44,369 bases of DNA from Gammaproteobacteria bacterium (lineage in GTDB: Bacteria > Pseudomonadota > Gammaproteobacteria > Chromatiales > Chromatiaceae), in contig JAJRZI010000041.1 of assembly GCA_024275295.1 (NCBI GenBank), forward strand, positions 1 through 44,369. The letters run 5' to 3'. A program made the position numbers and the translations under genes. Below the pieces are notes generated by a model, which made no database searches, was not told the origin of the DNA, and saw only the letters and a list, made by a program, of their open reading frames with translations. Of the stretch, positions 1 to 11,219 are shown one piece after another (the stretch's first letter is position 1; each line of letters begins with the position of its first letter).

Positions 1-21
1 AAGGCCAGAAAAGGCCTTTTT
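1..21 (+). terminator. possible rho-independent terminator at left edge
   Basis: A short stem AAGGCC/GGCCTT around the loop AGAAAA is followed by five T residues on the plus strand. It could end a plus-strand gene lying outside the window. The stem is only 6 bp and the left flank is missing, so this is tentative. Confidence 0.35.
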
Positions 22-136
22 AAATGAAAAAATGCCTAAAAACCGGACTTATACGGGCAAATTAAACTGTAATGATTATCAGTAACATCTATATCAATCG
101 ATTGGTGAATATTAAAGGTAATTATTCAGAGGTTCC

Positions 137-1375
137 TTAATGTCTATTCATGGCGGCTGATCCCATATCCCACATAGGCAGGAAGACACCCATAGCAAGC
201 ATCAGCACCATCACACCAACAAAAAACAGCAGGATGGGTTCTATGGAGCTGCTGAGGTTTTTAAGTTGATAATCCACTTGCCGGTCATAATAAGCACCAA
301 TCTCAGCAAACATTTCATCCAGCATGCCCGATTGCTCTCCCACTGAGATCATCTGCAATACCATTGAAGGGAATAAACCTACTGCCTCAGCACTTTTACT
401 TAGGGATTCACCCCGCCCAATACTGTTACGGATACTCGCTACGCTTGCGGCAATATAAACATTATCTACCGCGCTCTCTACCGAGATCATACCCTAAGTA
501 ATGGGGACGCCCGCACGACCTACCATGGCAAAACAGTTGGCAAAACGAGAGATAAGCGCATAAAAAATAATCGTCCCTACCACCGGCAGACGCAATTTGT
601 ATTTATCCCACAGCGCACGGCCAGTCGCTGTAGCGACATATTTACGAAAACCAAATATACCTGCGCTAATAGCGGTCAATAGAAGCGGCCAATAGTTGGT
701 AAAAAATTTTGATACACCCATTAATACAATCGTTTGTATTGGCAACGTTGCACCCATGCGGGAAAAGATGCTTTCAAAGCGAGGCAGCACAAAGATATTC
801 ATGACAAACATAGCAATGGTAATCGCTACGATTACAAACATGGGATAGCGCAACGCCGCCTTGATTTTGCTGCGGGTTTCCAGCTCCCGATCCAGAAATC
901 GGGTAAGCTCACCAAAAACCTCTGACAGATTACCTGTAGTCTCACCTACCTGAATCATGCTGACATAAAGCTTGGGGAATACCTTTGGATGACATTTTAT
1001 GGCGCTGGCCAGATCTGAACCCGTATCAAGACTCTCTGCCAGCTTACCTATAGTCTCCCTCAGAAGAAGATTATTGGTTGTATCCTGCAGACTGCCAAGG
1101 GACTGCATAATGGGTACACCCGCCCGCATCAATGTTTGCATTTGGCGGCTAAAAAAGACCAGCTCTACCAAGGGGACTGAGCGGGGTTGATTGAGGGATT
1201 TCAACAGATACCCTAGCCTGCCTCCTGCATCTTTCCCAGCCAACGCCGTAATTTTAACAGGCATAATATTATTGCCCATTAAGCGCTCTGCCACTGCATC
1301 TTCAGAAGGCGCTTCAATACGACCTTTTACCGTACCACCCTCCGCCTTGCGCCCTTGATATTGAAAGAGAGGCAC
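137..1375 (-). pseudogene. mshG: MSHA-type pilus / type II secretion inner-membrane platform protein MshG (GspF family), interrupted by in-frame TAG
   Basis: This is a GspF/PilC-family polytopic inner-membrane protein, the platform on which the assembly ATPase acts. Read through, the frame spans 412 codons, the usual family length. The N-terminal part carries the typical opening MPLFQYQGRKAEG and the first GspF domain. The C-terminal part holds the second domain and the final membrane segment. At 494-496 an in-frame TAG (codon 294) falls in the context GVPIT-stop-GM, where relatives usually have Gln. No frameshift is needed; both halves lie in one frame with one intervening Gly codon. The gene follows mshE on the same strand with a 5-bp gap, as in MSHA loci. 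The second half could restart at the ATG at 490. A truncated product would lack the second GspF domain, so loss of function is likely unless the codon is suppressed. Confidence 0.8.
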
Positions 1376-1380
1376 AGGCT

Positions 1381-3171
1381 CTAACCGCTCATACCATAGG
1401 TTATACGCAACACCTCTTCAGCCGTCGTCTTCCCTTGAGCCGCCAGATGCAGGGCGCTTTGCTTGAGGGTGTAATAACCCTTGTCAATACCATGGTAGGT
1501 TTGTTGCTTCTTGACCACCCCAGCAATCTCTACAATATCACCACTGTGTACCGCTCTGAGGATCTCATCATCCATAACCAATAGCTCATAAACCCCCACA
1601 CGTCCGCTATAGCCCTGGTTATTACAGAGGCTACAGCCCTTGCCTTTGTAGAATTTCATTTCATGGATGCGTTCACCAAACTCCTCTTCCAGCGCGGTAC
1701 GCACACCCGGCTCCAGTGAATCTAGCACGATACATTTTTCACATATCTGACGCGCCAATCGTTGCGCTACAATCCCTCGCACAGTGGAGGCAATTAGAAA
1801 AGGTTCAGCCCCCATATCCATAAGACGGGAAAAGGTGGAGACCGCATCATTGGTGTGCAGACTGGATAGCACCAAGTGTCCAGTCAAGGCAGCGCGCAGC
1901 CCAATTTCGATGGTCTCACGGTCGCGCATTTCACCCACCAGAACGATGTCTGGATCCTGGCGCAAGATGGTGCGTAATACCCGGGAAAAGGTAAGATCAA
2001 TCTTTGTATTGACCTGAACCTGATTGATCCCCTTAAGGCGATACTCTACCGGATCTTCCACTGTGATGATCTTGGTATCAGGCGAGTTAAGCGTGGAGAG
2101 TGCCGCATAGAGGGTGGTGGTTTTACCACTGCCTGTCGGGCCGGTTACAAAGATAACACCGTGCGGACTACGAACCACCTGGCGCAGCCGTTCTGCCATT
2201 GCTGGCGGCATACCCATTTGGTCAATCTCCATCAGTTTTGCAGATCGATGCAATAACCGCATTACAATAGACTCACCATATTGCACCGGCATGGTGGAGA
2301 CGCGAACATCAAGACTTTTATCACGCATCTTTATATTAAAGCGGCCATCTTGAGGCAGCCGTTTTTCTGAGATATCCAGACCAGCCATTAGCTTTAACCG
2401 ACTGGCTACTGGCTTGGCAATACGTTTTTCTGCCACCGTCTGTACACGCAGGATGCCATCAAGGCGGAAGCGAATGCGCAGTTCATCTTCATCTGGCTCG
2501 ATATGGACATCCGAGGCATTCGCCTTAACCGCATCATCAAACATATGTTGCAACAGCTGCACAACCGGGGCATCAGAGATGCTTTCATCAACATCTTCAT
2601 CCTCATCAGCGTCATGCTCAGAGAGTTCTTGGCCAAGGGCAGCGGCAAAGTCATTGATTTCGGTGGTATGCCTGTAGATGCTATCAAGGCTGGCATCCAG
2701 GTCTTCTTCTTTGACCAGGGTCAGCAGTACAGGGCAGTTCAGGGCTTCAACCAGTTCATCAAATGCGAAGATATTGGTTGGGTCATCCATGCCCACACGA
2801 AAGCCCTCCTCTACCGGCTCCAACAGAATGGCTCGACAGCGCCGCGCCACTTCTTCTGGGAGGTGCTGCACCAGCTCCTGATCAAGATCGAACTGACCCA
2901 GATCCACATAAGGGACACCCAGTTTTTTTGAGAGAAATTCCATTAGGTCATCTGATGCCAGAAAACCCAAATCCACCAAAGAGCGTCCAAGCCGGTGGCC
3001 AGTGCTCTCTTGTGCACTCAGCGCCTGCTGTAGTTGTTCTTCTGTAATCTTGTTATTTGTTACTAATAAATCACCCAAGCGAATTTTTTTTGATTTCTTC
3101 TTGTGCGCTACAGGCACTGCTTGCCTTTGCGTTTTGATATCAACAACTTTAGAGGAGTTCTCTATTTCCAT
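1381..3171 (-). CDS. mshE: MSHA-type pilus assembly ATPase MshE (GspE/PilB family)
   Basis: This 596-residue cytoplasmic ATPase would power pilus or pseudopilus assembly with MshG. The N-terminus carries a MshEN-type region with two RLG motifs (residues 31-33 and 60-62) spaced as in c-di-GMP-binding MshE proteins, although the Gly of the first repeat is Asn (NN at 39-40). The ATPase core is complete: Walker A GPTGSGKT at 344-351, Asp box ITVEDPVEY at 369-377, Walker B ending VGEMRD near 417, His box TGHLVLSSLHTN at 430-441. A tetracysteine zinc site is formed by C477/C480 and C513/C516. An acidic stretch (residues 187-199) links the domains. The stop is TAG. PilB or GspE are alternatives; the MshEN domain and the mshG neighbour favour MshE. 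Confidence 0.85.
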   Translation of the reverse strand: MEIENSSKVVDIKTQRQAVPVAHKKKSKKIRLGDLLVTNNKITEEQLQQALSAQESTGHRLGRSLVDLGFLASDDLMEFLSKKLGVPYVDLGQFDLDQELVQHLPEEVARRCRAILLEPVEEGFRVGMDDPTNIFAFDELVEALNCPVLLTLVKEEDLDASLDSIYRHTTEINDFAAALGQELSEHDADEDEDVDESISDAPVVQLLQHMFDDAVKANASDVHIEPDEDELRIRFRLDGILRVQTVAEKRIAKPVASRLKLMAGLDISEKRLPQDGRFNIKMRDKSLDVRVSTMPVQYGESIVMRLLHRSAKLMEIDQMGMPPAMAERLRQVVRSPHGVIFVTGPTGSGKTTTLYAALSTLNSPDTKIITVEDPVEYRLKGINQVQVNTKIDLTFSRVLRTILRQDPDIVLVGEMRDRETIEIGLRAALTGHLVLSSLHTNDAVSTFSRLMDMGAEPFLIASTVRGIVAQRLARQICEKCIVLDSLEPGVRTALEEEFGERIHEMKFYKGKGCSLCNNQGYSGRVGVYELLVMDDEILRAVHSGDIVEIAGVVKKQQTYHGIDKGYYTLKQSALHLAAQGKTTAEEVLRITYGMSG

Positions 3172-3264
3172 ACCCAGGGGGTCATCTCAGGTTAATTAGA
3201 ATCCTAAATATTATCGGCTGGCATTAAAGAATATTGAGGTAACAAGGATTTATTAACCCGGCAA

Positions 3265-3313
3265 CCTAAAAAGATCAGTTGGGCCTACGTGCATACACCC
3301 TGCTGATCTTTCC
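3265..3313. repeat. remnant of the CCTAGAA-type palindromic element; may act as terminator of rarA
   Basis: The plus strand reads CCTAAAAAGATCAGTTG, then GGCCTACGTGCA. It matches the left end of the element at 22848 at about 25 of 29 positions. The right side has only a short inverted copy, CTGATCTTTCC, so this is a collapsed or solo end. Read on the minus strand, AAAGATCAG and CTGATCTTT can pair across a large loop and are followed by T residues just downstream of the rarA stop, so it may double as a terminator. No clear target duplication is visible. Confidence 0.6.
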
Positions 3314-3324
3314 AAATTGAATAA

Positions 3325-4680
3325 TTATGACCTCTTTAATGGATTAACCCTGGTCTCTTCAGCAGCCCGATCCATTCCCTGCAAACGCTTGAGTTTCTCT
3401 GCAATCTTTATCTCCAGTCCACGATCAACAGGTTCATAAAGAGAGAGTCCTTCCAACTCTTCTGGCAGATAGCTTTCACCTGCGGCATAAGCGCCTGGCT
3501 CATCATGTGCATACCGATACGCTTTACCATAACCCAACTCCTTCATCAGTTTTGTGGGGGCATTGCGCAGGTGGATGGGAATCTCCAGCGAGCCGGATGT
3601 CTTGGCCACACTCATCGCCTTTTTAAATGCGCTATAGACGGCATTGCTCTTGGGGGCACAGGCCAGATAGACCACCGCCTGGGCAATCGCCAATTCACCC
3701 TCAGGGCTGCCAAGGCGCTCCTGCGTCTCCCAGGCATTGAGGGCCAGGGTGAGTGCGCGGGGATCTGCATTGCCAATATCCTCGGAGGCCATACGCACCA
3801 CCCGACGGGCGATATAGAGCGGGTCACAGCCACCATCCAACATGCGGGCAAACCAGTAGAGCGCAGCATCCGGGGCGCTGCCCCGCACCGACTTGTGCAG
3901 TGCAGAGATCTGGTCATAGAAGGCATCTCCACCCTTATCAAACCGGCGTACACCGCCTGCTGCCACCTCCTCTACCACGGCCCTGGAGATCACTTTGCTC
4001 TCTGAAAGGTCGGTGATAATTTCAAGTAGATTCAAGGCGCGGCGGGCATCACCATCGGCTGCTTCAGCAATCAGCTGTCGCAGACTGGATTCCAGTTGAA
4101 AACCCTCTCTGCCCAGTCCCCGCTCCTCATCTGCAAGCGCACTGTCCAGAATCTGTTCCAGATCCGCCACCTGCAATGATTTGAGGACATAGACCCTGGC
4201 TCGGGAGAGCAGCGCATTGTTAAGTTCAAACGAGGGGTTCTCGGTAGTGGCGCCAATAAAGACAAAGGTGCCATCCTCCACGTGCGGCAAGAAGGCATCC
4301 TGCTGCGCCTTGTTAAAGCGGTGTACCTCATCAATGAAGAGGATGGTGGGTCTGTTTTCCGTCTGGCGAACCGCTTTGGCCTGCTCAACGGCCTGGCGTA
4401 TCTCCTTTACCCCGGCCAGCACCGCAGAGAGGCTCAGGAAACAGGCACCCGACCGGTGCGCAATCAATCTCGCAAGGGTCGTCTTGCCCGTCCCGGGCGG
4501 CCCCCAGAACACCATTGAGTGCAGATGATCCGTCTCAATGGCTTCATGCAGCGGCTTGCCTGCCGCAACAATCTGCTGCTGACCAAAAAATTCAGCCAGA
4601 TTTTGTGGCCGCATCCGATCTGCCAGCGGGCGTGTTGAACACCCCTGTTCAGGGGTGGCAAACAGATCATCAGATGCCAT
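3325..4680 (-). CDS. rarA: replication-associated recombination protein A (RarA/MgsA) AAA+ ATPase
   Basis: This 451-residue cytoplasmic AAA+ ATPase of the clamp-loader-like RarA family acts at stalled replication forks. Walker A GPPGTGKT is at 60-67, Walker [10 protein letters not shown] at 114-122 and the sensor-1 region [11 protein letters not shown] around 141-151. The C-terminal half has the conserved segments [21 protein letters not shown] and [12 protein letters not shown]. Length equals the family norm. It lies 17 bp downstream of lolA on the same strand, matching the widespread ftsK-lolA-rarA order. Confidence 0.95.
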   Translation of the reverse strand: MASDDLFATPEQGCSTRPLADRMRPQNLAEFFGQQQIVAAGKPLHEAIETDHLHSMVFWGPPGTGKTTLARLIAHRSGACFLSLSAVLAGVKEIRQAVEQAKAVRQTENRPTILFIDEVHRFNKAQQDAFLPHVEDGTFVFIGATTENPSFELNNALLSRARVYVLKSLQVADLEQILDSALADEERGLGREGFQLESSLRQLIAEAADGDARRALNLLEIITDLSESKVISRAVVEEVAAGGVRRFDKGGDAFYDQISALHKSVRGSAPDAALYWFARMLDGGCDPLYIARRVVRMASEDIGNADPRALTLALNAWETQERLGSPEGELAIAQAVVYLACAPKSNAVYSAFKKAMSVAKTSGSLEIPIHLRNAPTKLMKELGYGKAYRYAHDEPGAYAAGESYLPEELEGLSLYEPVDRGLEIKIAEKLKRLQGMDRAAEETRVNPLKRS

Positions 4681-4697
4681 GCATGCAATCCATCATG

Positions 4698-5321
4698 CTA
4701 ATAGCTGCCATCACTATCAACATTTTCTGGCGGCTCAAACTCAAACAGCTTATCCGGCAGGGCCAGATTACGCTGAATATCATAGAACTGAAACCGCGTT
4801 ACCTGACCAAACTGATCCGCCATCTCCATACGGCGCAGCTCTTTGCCCATAAAGGCCAGCAGGATGCGCACAAACTGGCTCTCTTTATCACGCGGGATCA
4901 GCTCCACCCAGGCCATGCCCTGGCTTTCGCCGATATCAATCACCTCAAAATTATCTTCAATAGGGCCGGTGTCACTCAACAATTGTGCCGGTGTGCCACT
5001 CAGCGCCTCCTCCTGCGGGCGGTGGTTGACCTGATCCAGGTCACTGTCATAGATCCAGATCCGCTCACCATCCGCCACGATCAGCTGCTCATAGGGTTCA
5101 CTGTAATCCCAACGAAACTGCCCAGGACGGCGCAAATAGAACACCCCTTGAAAACGCTCAGCCGTATTATGGGACTGATCCAATACAGACTGCTCAAACT
5201 TGGCCTGCAACGTACCCAGATTATCAAGGAAGGCATGCAGATGGGCTGTCCCTGCCCCTGCCCATAACAGGCCGGCAAACAGCATAGAGATGATTCCAGC
5301 CAAAATAAATCTGATCAACAA
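4698..5321 (-). CDS. lolA: outer-membrane lipoprotein carrier protein LolA
   Basis: LolA is the periplasmic chaperone that ferries lipoproteins from the LolCDE transporter to LolB at the outer membrane. The protein begins with a hydrophobic signal peptide (LLIRFILAG...GLLWAGAGTAH). It continues with typical LolA segments such as TLQAKFEQ, GVFYLRRPGQFRWDY and DGERIWIYDSDLDQV. The frame stays open to 5372, but a TTG at 5321 preceded by GAGGTAAC at good spacing is the best start, giving about 207 residues, close to the family norm. The stop is TAG. It lies between the aldo/keto reductase gene upstream and rarA downstream, same strand. Confidence 0.9.
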   Translation of the reverse strand: MLIRFILAGIISMLFAGLLWAGAGTAHLHAFLDNLGTLQAKFEQSVLDQSHNTAERFQGVFYLRRPGQFRWDYSEPYEQLIVADGERIWIYDSDLDQVNHRPQEEALSGTPAQLLSDTGPIEDNFEVIDIGESQGMAWVELIPRDKESQFVRILLAFMGKELRRMEMADQFGQVTRFQFYDIQRNLALPDKLFEFEPPENVDSDGSY

Positions 5322-5496
5322 ATTGTTACCTCGCTCTATTTTCAAAAGGGACGAACGATTATAAATGCACAACCAACGCTATATCGATAAATATTACTTT
5401 CCACTATTTTGGAACTGATCGTATAGGCATAGTTCACTAAATTCTTGCCCGTTACTTCGTCAGCAACAAAAGACTTAGGGACTTAGAAAGAGTGGA

Positions 5497-6537
5497 TCAT
5501 GGGCTTGGATTAGGGTGTTCAATATGAACAGCTTCAATCCCTTCCAATACCTCTTCCGATAACTCTACATGAATGCTTTCGATGTTACTCTTCAGCTGCT
5601 CCAGGGTGGTGGCGCCGATAATGATACTGGTGAGAAAGGGGCGGCTATTCACATAGGCAAGCGCCATCTGTGCTGGATTCAACCCATGCGCCTGCGCCAA
5701 ACTGACATACCTCTCTGTAGCCGCAATCGCCGCAGGCTTGCTGTAGCGGGTGTAGTGCGGAAACAGCGTGAGGCGCGAATCGGCAGGCCTGGCCCCAGCC
5801 AGATATTTACCTGAGAGCACCCCCATCCCTAAAGGTGAATAGGCCAATAGCCCGGTTGACTCCCGCCAGGATATTTCTGCCAGGCCTATCTCATAGCTAC
5901 GATTAAGCAGGCTGTAGGGATTCTGCACACTGACCACACGGGGCAGCTGATGCAGTTCCGCCAACTGTAGGAATTGCATGACACCCCAAGGTGTCTCATT
6001 CGAGAGACCGATATGCCTTATCTTGCCCGCCTGCACCTGCTCATCCAGCATCTGCAAGGTCTCCAACAGCGGCGTGAAACGCTCATCATCCACCACCTCA
6101 AATCCCAATCGACCAAAGAAATTGCTCTTACGTTCCGGCCAATGCAATTGGTAGAGATCAAGATAATCGGTCTGCAAACGTTTCAGACTGGCATCCAATG
6201 CCGAGACAATATCCTGCCGATTGAATCGAGTACGGCCGTTACGGATATGCGGCCAGTCTTCGCTTGGACCAGCAACCTTGCTGGCAAGCACAATCTGCTC
6301 ACGACTACCACGTGCATTAAGCCACTTGCCGATAATCTCTTCAGTGCGTCCATAGGTTTCGACCCTGGGTGGAACGGCATACAGCTCAGCGGTATCAAAA
6401 AAATTTACACCTTGAGAGAGCGCATAATCCATCTGCTCAAAGGCCTGCCCCCGGCTGTTTTGCTCACCCCAGGTCATGGTGCCAAGACAGATGACACTGA
6501 CATCCACATCAGTATTGCCCAGCTTTCGGTATTTCAT
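5497..6537 (-). CDS. tas: aldo/keto reductase, Tas family
   Basis: This is a 346-residue NADP(H)-dependent aldo/keto reductase, the same length as Escherichia coli Tas and with matching segments (LGTMTWGEQNS, FDTAELYAVPPR, GSREQIVLASKVAGPS). The catalytic tetrad is visible as D48, Y53, K87 and H132. The physiological substrate is not known from sequence. It sits between ftsK (29-bp gap) and lolA, a position that is usually empty in this locus, so it looks like an insertion into a conserved operon. Confidence 0.88.
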   Translation of the reverse strand: MKYRKLGNTDVDVSVICLGTMTWGEQNSRGQAFEQMDYALSQGVNFFDTAELYAVPPRVETYGRTEEIIGKWLNARGSREQIVLASKVAGPSEDWPHIRNGRTRFNRQDIVSALDASLKRLQTDYLDLYQLHWPERKSNFFGRLGFEVVDDERFTPLLETLQMLDEQVQAGKIRHIGLSNETPWGVMQFLQLAELHQLPRVVSVQNPYSLLNRSYEIGLAEISWRESTGLLAYSPLGMGVLSGKYLAGARPADSRLTLFPHYTRYSKPAAIAATERYVSLAQAHGLNPAQMALAYVNSRPFLTSIIIGATTLEQLKSNIESIHVELSEEVLEGIEAVHIEHPNPSP

Positions 6538-6566
6538 ACCCCTGCCAACCCTTATTTAAACCTGAA

Positions 6567-8876
6567 TTAATCACCCACCGGCGGCGGTGCCAGCACTTCC
6601 CGGTTGCCGTTGCTTTCAGCAGGGGTGACGATGCCAATCCGCTCCATCTCTTCAATCATGCGGGCGGCCCGGTTGTAGCCGATTTTCAGTCGGCGCTGTA
6701 CGCCGGATATGGAGGCGCGGCGGGTCTCTGTCACTATTCTGACGGCTTCATCAAACAGGGCGTCGGTATCTTCCGTATCACCACTCACATCGGAGGCAAG
6801 GCCGGGGATCTCTTCTGTCTGCTCCTGCACAATCTCATCGATGTAATCGGGCTGGCCTATCTTTTTCAGATGATCGACTACACGGTGAACCTCATCATCG
6901 CTGACGAAGGCACCGTGGATGCGTTGCGGGATGCTGCTACCGGGCGGCAGGTAGAGCATGTCGCCGTTGCCCAGCAGGTGTTCGGCACCCATCTGATCGA
7001 GAATGGTGCGCGAATCAATCCGGGAGGAGACCTGAAATGCCACGCGGGTTGGGATGTTGGCCTTGATCAGGCCGGTAATCACATCCACTGAGGGGCGCTG
7101 CGTTGCAAGCAGCAGATGGATGCCTGAGGCACGCGCCTTTTGCGCCAGACGGGCAATCAGCTGCTCTACCTTTTTGCCCACAACCATCATCATATCCGCC
7201 AGCTCGTCGATGATGACGACGATAACAGGCATCTCCTGCAGGATGGGGATGTGGGTGCTGTCCTGCCCCGGTTCCAGCGTGAAGATAGGATCACGCAGTG
7301 GTTCTCCCGCCTTCTCTGCCTCCTGCACCTTGCGGTTATAACCGGCAAGGTTACGCACGCCCAGGGCAGACATCAGGCGGTAGCGCCGTTCCATCTCGCC
7401 GACAGACCAGCGTAGCGCATTGGCGGCCTCTGTCATGTCCGTCACTACAGGGGTCAGCAGGTGCGGAATGCCTTCGTAGACCGACAGCTCCAGCATCTTT
7501 GGGTCGATCATGATCAGCCGGACATCCTTCGGGCTGGCTTTGTAGAGCAGGCTCAGGATCATGGCATTGACCGCTACCGATTTACCCGAACCCGTGGTGC
7601 CGGCAATCAGGGCATGCGGCATCTTGGCCAGATCAGCTACCGCCGGGTTGCCGGAGATGTCCTTACCCAGCGCCAATGTCAGCATTGAGCGTGATCTGTC
7701 ATAAGCCTCAGAGTGCAGCACCTCACTCAGATAGACCATCTCCCGCTGCTCATTGGGGATCTCCAACCCCACCACCGGCTTGCCGGGAATGACCTCTACC
7801 ACTCGCACACTGATGGTTGAGAGCGCACGGGCAAGATCTTTAGCCAGCCCTGTGATCTTTGCCGCCTTGGTGCCAGGTGCCAGCTGCAGCTCAAACAGAG
7901 TCACAACCGGGCCAGGCAGGACGGCCACAACCTCTACCGCTACCCCGAAATCCTTAAGCTTGAGTTCCACCTGACGCGATAGCGCCTCAAGCGCCTCTTT
8001 TGAGTAGCCGTAGCCGCTTGATTTGGCCGGATCCAACAATGCCAGCGGCGGGAGCTCAGAATCAGGCAGAGTATCAAACAGCGGCACCTGTCGCTCCTTC
8101 TCCACCCGAGCGCTGGGTTTTATCTCCTGGATCACGGGTTCAATGCGAACCGGCGTGCGTGTCTCTGCTCTCTTTTTATCTTCTTTAACCCGTTCTGAAC
8201 GTTTGCGTTTGGCCTCTCGCCCCGCTTGCACTTCAGCTGAACGCCATTTGAATTTCATCAGCCAGGCAAAAAACCTCAACGTCACACCACCCAGCAGATC
8301 CATCACCTGCAACCAGGAGACGCCGGTAAAGAGGGTAAAACCACCGAGGAACAGCGCCAATAGCAGCAGTGTGCTGCCGATTTGGCTGAATATGCCAACC
8401 AACTCTGTTTGCAAAAATGCCCCTAATATTCCACCACTCCCCGCGCCAACGGGCATTGTCACACTGAATTGGGAGACATACATGGCCGCCAGGGCGCAGC
8501 CGGAACTCAGGGTGATCAGAAATCCCAGCCAACGGAAGGCAATCAGATGAATATTGACCGCATCATCTGTTGTGCGCTCTTTTATGATCAGCCAGCCGCT
8601 CCACCCCACCATGATGGGGAAGAGATAGGCCAGAAAGCCAAAGAGATAGAGAAAGACATCCGCCAGCCAGGCACCCACAGGGCCACCGGAATTCTGCACA
8701 TATTCACGCTGGCCGGTGAATGACCAACCGGGATCATCCGGCGAATAGCTCAGCAGTGAGACAAGAAAATAGGATGCAACAGCAACCAACAGCAGCACCG
8801 CACCTTCACGCAGACGTTTGCTCATGTTGGAAGTGGGCGACACATCCGTCACCCCCCGTTGTTTGGCTTGAGCCAC
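6567..8876 (-). CDS. ftsK: DNA translocase FtsK
   Basis: FtsK is the septal DNA translocase that coordinates chromosome dimer resolution with division. Several N-terminal membrane helices span roughly residues 20-205. They are followed by a short charged linker, the RecA-like motor with Walker A GTTGSGKS at 426-433 and Walker [14 protein letters not shown], and a C-terminal winged-helix gamma domain ([11 protein letters not shown]...[23 protein letters not shown]) that reads KOPS sites. The frame is open to 8909, but GTG at 8876 preceded by AGGAG at 8886-8890 is the best start, giving 769 residues. The linker is much shorter than in E. coli FtsK, as in many other bacteria. It is the first gene of ftsK-tas-lolA-rarA. 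Confidence 0.95.
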   Translation of the reverse strand: MAQAKQRGVTDVSPTSNMSKRLREGAVLLLVAVASYFLVSLLSYSPDDPGWSFTGQREYVQNSGGPVGAWLADVFLYLFGFLAYLFPIMVGWSGWLIIKERTTDDAVNIHLIAFRWLGFLITLSSGCALAAMYVSQFSVTMPVGAGSGGILGAFLQTELVGIFSQIGSTLLLLALFLGGFTLFTGVSWLQVMDLLGGVTLRFFAWLMKFKWRSAEVQAGREAKRKRSERVKEDKKRAETRTPVRIEPVIQEIKPSARVEKERQVPLFDTLPDSELPPLALLDPAKSSGYGYSKEALEALSRQVELKLKDFGVAVEVVAVLPGPVVTLFELQLAPGTKAAKITGLAKDLARALSTISVRVVEVIPGKPVVGLEIPNEQREMVYLSEVLHSEAYDRSRSMLTLALGKDISGNPAVADLAKMPHALIAGTTGSGKSVAVNAMILSLLYKASPKDVRLIMIDPKMLELSVYEGIPHLLTPVVTDMTEAANALRWSVGEMERRYRLMSALGVRNLAGYNRKVQEAEKAGEPLRDPIFTLEPGQDSTHIPILQEMPVIVVIIDELADMMMVVGKKVEQLIARLAQKARASGIHLLLATQRPSVDVITGLIKANIPTRVAFQVSSRIDSRTILDQMGAEHLLGNGDMLYLPPGSSIPQRIHGAFVSDDEVHRVVDHLKKIGQPDYIDEIVQEQTEEIPGLASDVSGDTEDTDALFDEAVRIVTETRRASISGVQRRLKIGYNRAARMIEEMERIGIVTPAESNGNREVLAPPPVGD

Positions 8877-8962
8877 TAATACGCTCTCCTGACAGATAGG
8901 TAATATCAAACATGAGAGCTTACCTTATTTGGGCATGCAATTGTCAGGCAGCGAGACAAATC

Positions 8963-10018
8963 TCAGCCATTGAGCGCCGGGTGAACCACCTCACCAGCAC
9001 GCACATTGATCCCTTTTTGCAGTGCAGGGTTTGATCCCCAGTCACCCGATGCCAGTTGCAATACATAGGGTATCAGACTGGCAGATAGCGCCAGTGAGGC
9101 ACTGCGCGGCACAGCACCCGGCATATTGGTCACACCAAAATGGGTAACGCCGGAGACCGTAAAGGTTGGATTCTCATAGGTGGTGGGTCTGATGGTCTCA
9201 ATGCAGCCACCCTGATCAATTGAGATATCGATGATCACACTGCCCGGTTCCATAGCCGCCACCTGCTCTGCCGAGACAAGATGTGGCGTACGCGCACCCG
9301 TCACCAAAACCGCACCAATCAATAGATCGGCCCGCCGCACCGCTTCATCGATCTGCTGGGCATAGGCATAGAGCGCCGTCACATTTGGGCCAAGTTCACG
9401 CATGGCAGCCAGTTGGTGCCGCTCTCTACCAAATACGGTGACATCAGCGCCCAACCCTGCCGCAACCGCAGCTGCATTGCCACCCGCATTACCAGACCCC
9501 AGGATGACCCCTCTGCCCCGTTCAGCCGCAGGAAGCCCACCCAGCAGTATCCCTTTCCCCCCCTGTGGGCGGTGCAGCAAGGTGGTGCCAATCTGTACCG
9601 AGAGGCGCCCGGCAATATCACTCATCGGCGCCAGCAGCGGCAAGCCGTGCGCTGTTTCAACCGTCTCAAAGGCCACTGCAGTAAGGCCGATCTTTTGCAG
9701 CCGTTGCATCAGGGCCGGTTCTGCAGCCAGATGCAGAAATGAGAAGAGCAGATGATCCTCTCGCAGCAGATCAAGCTCTGGGCCGACCGGCTCTTTCACC
9801 TTGACCACCAGCTCAGCCCGCCTGTACAGCGCCTCTGCATCCGGCAGGATCTTAACGCCAACAGCACTATAGACTTCATCAGAGAAGCCACTGGCCTCAC
9901 CGCCCCCCTGTTCCAGAAAGACCTGGTGGCCTGCATGGATCAACTCACCACAGGCTTGAGGCACCAATCCAACCCGCCCCTCAAGGGGTTTTATTTCACG
10001 TGGAATTCCAACCAGCAT
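8963..10018 (-). CDS. ald: alanine dehydrogenase
   Basis: This cytoplasmic NAD-dependent enzyme interconverts L-alanine and pyruvate plus ammonia. The start MLVGIPREIKPLEGRVGL at 10018 is preceded by AAAGGAGCC at good spacing, giving 351 residues; six upstream codons in frame are unlikely to be translated. Visible family features are the substrate-binding VVKVKEP and LFSFLHLAAEP segments, the Rossmann motif GSGNAGGNAA, and SVIIDISIDQGGCIET near the C-terminus. The pyridine-nucleotide motif has GSGNAGG instead of the commoner GGGTVG. It is transcribed divergently from trxB. Confidence 0.92.
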   Translation of the reverse strand: MLVGIPREIKPLEGRVGLVPQACGELIHAGHQVFLEQGGGEASGFSDEVYSAVGVKILPDAEALYRRAELVVKVKEPVGPELDLLREDHLLFSFLHLAAEPALMQRLQKIGLTAVAFETVETAHGLPLLAPMSDIAGRLSVQIGTTLLHRPQGGKGILLGGLPAAERGRGVILGSGNAGGNAAAVAAGLGADVTVFGRERHQLAAMRELGPNVTALYAYAQQIDEAVRRADLLIGAVLVTGARTPHLVSAEQVAAMEPGSVIIDISIDQGGCIETIRPTTYENPTFTVSGVTHFGVTNMPGAVPRSASLALSASLIPYVLQLASGDWGSNPALQKGINVRAGEVVHPALNG

Positions 10019-10081
10019 CTTGGCTCCTTTACCCATCAGGTAACATTACGTACTATTCAGTTCGCATTTAAAGAATTCAGT

Positions 10082-10169
10082 TTCCATCCTGCAATGCATT
10101 GAAACGGCTTGCGCCACCCATGGCGTTTATATTGAGTATAGACAGTCGGTTGCAGATGGCAGGATGGAA
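10082..10169. promoter_or_regulatory. 11-bp inverted repeat in the ald/trxB divergent intergenic region
   Basis: TTCCATCCTGC at 10082-10092 and its exact reverse complement GCAGGATGGAA at 10159-10169 lie 66 bp apart between the divergent starts of ald and trxB. They may be two sites of one regulator acting on both promoters, or arms of a large hairpin. No -35/-10 pair was assigned with confidence. Confidence 0.3.
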
Positions 10170-10186
10170 CAAATAGCCAGGAGTGA

Positions 10187-11197
<1,011 letters not shown>

Positions 11198-11219
11198 ACA
11201 ACTTCAGCTGTATAAATGA

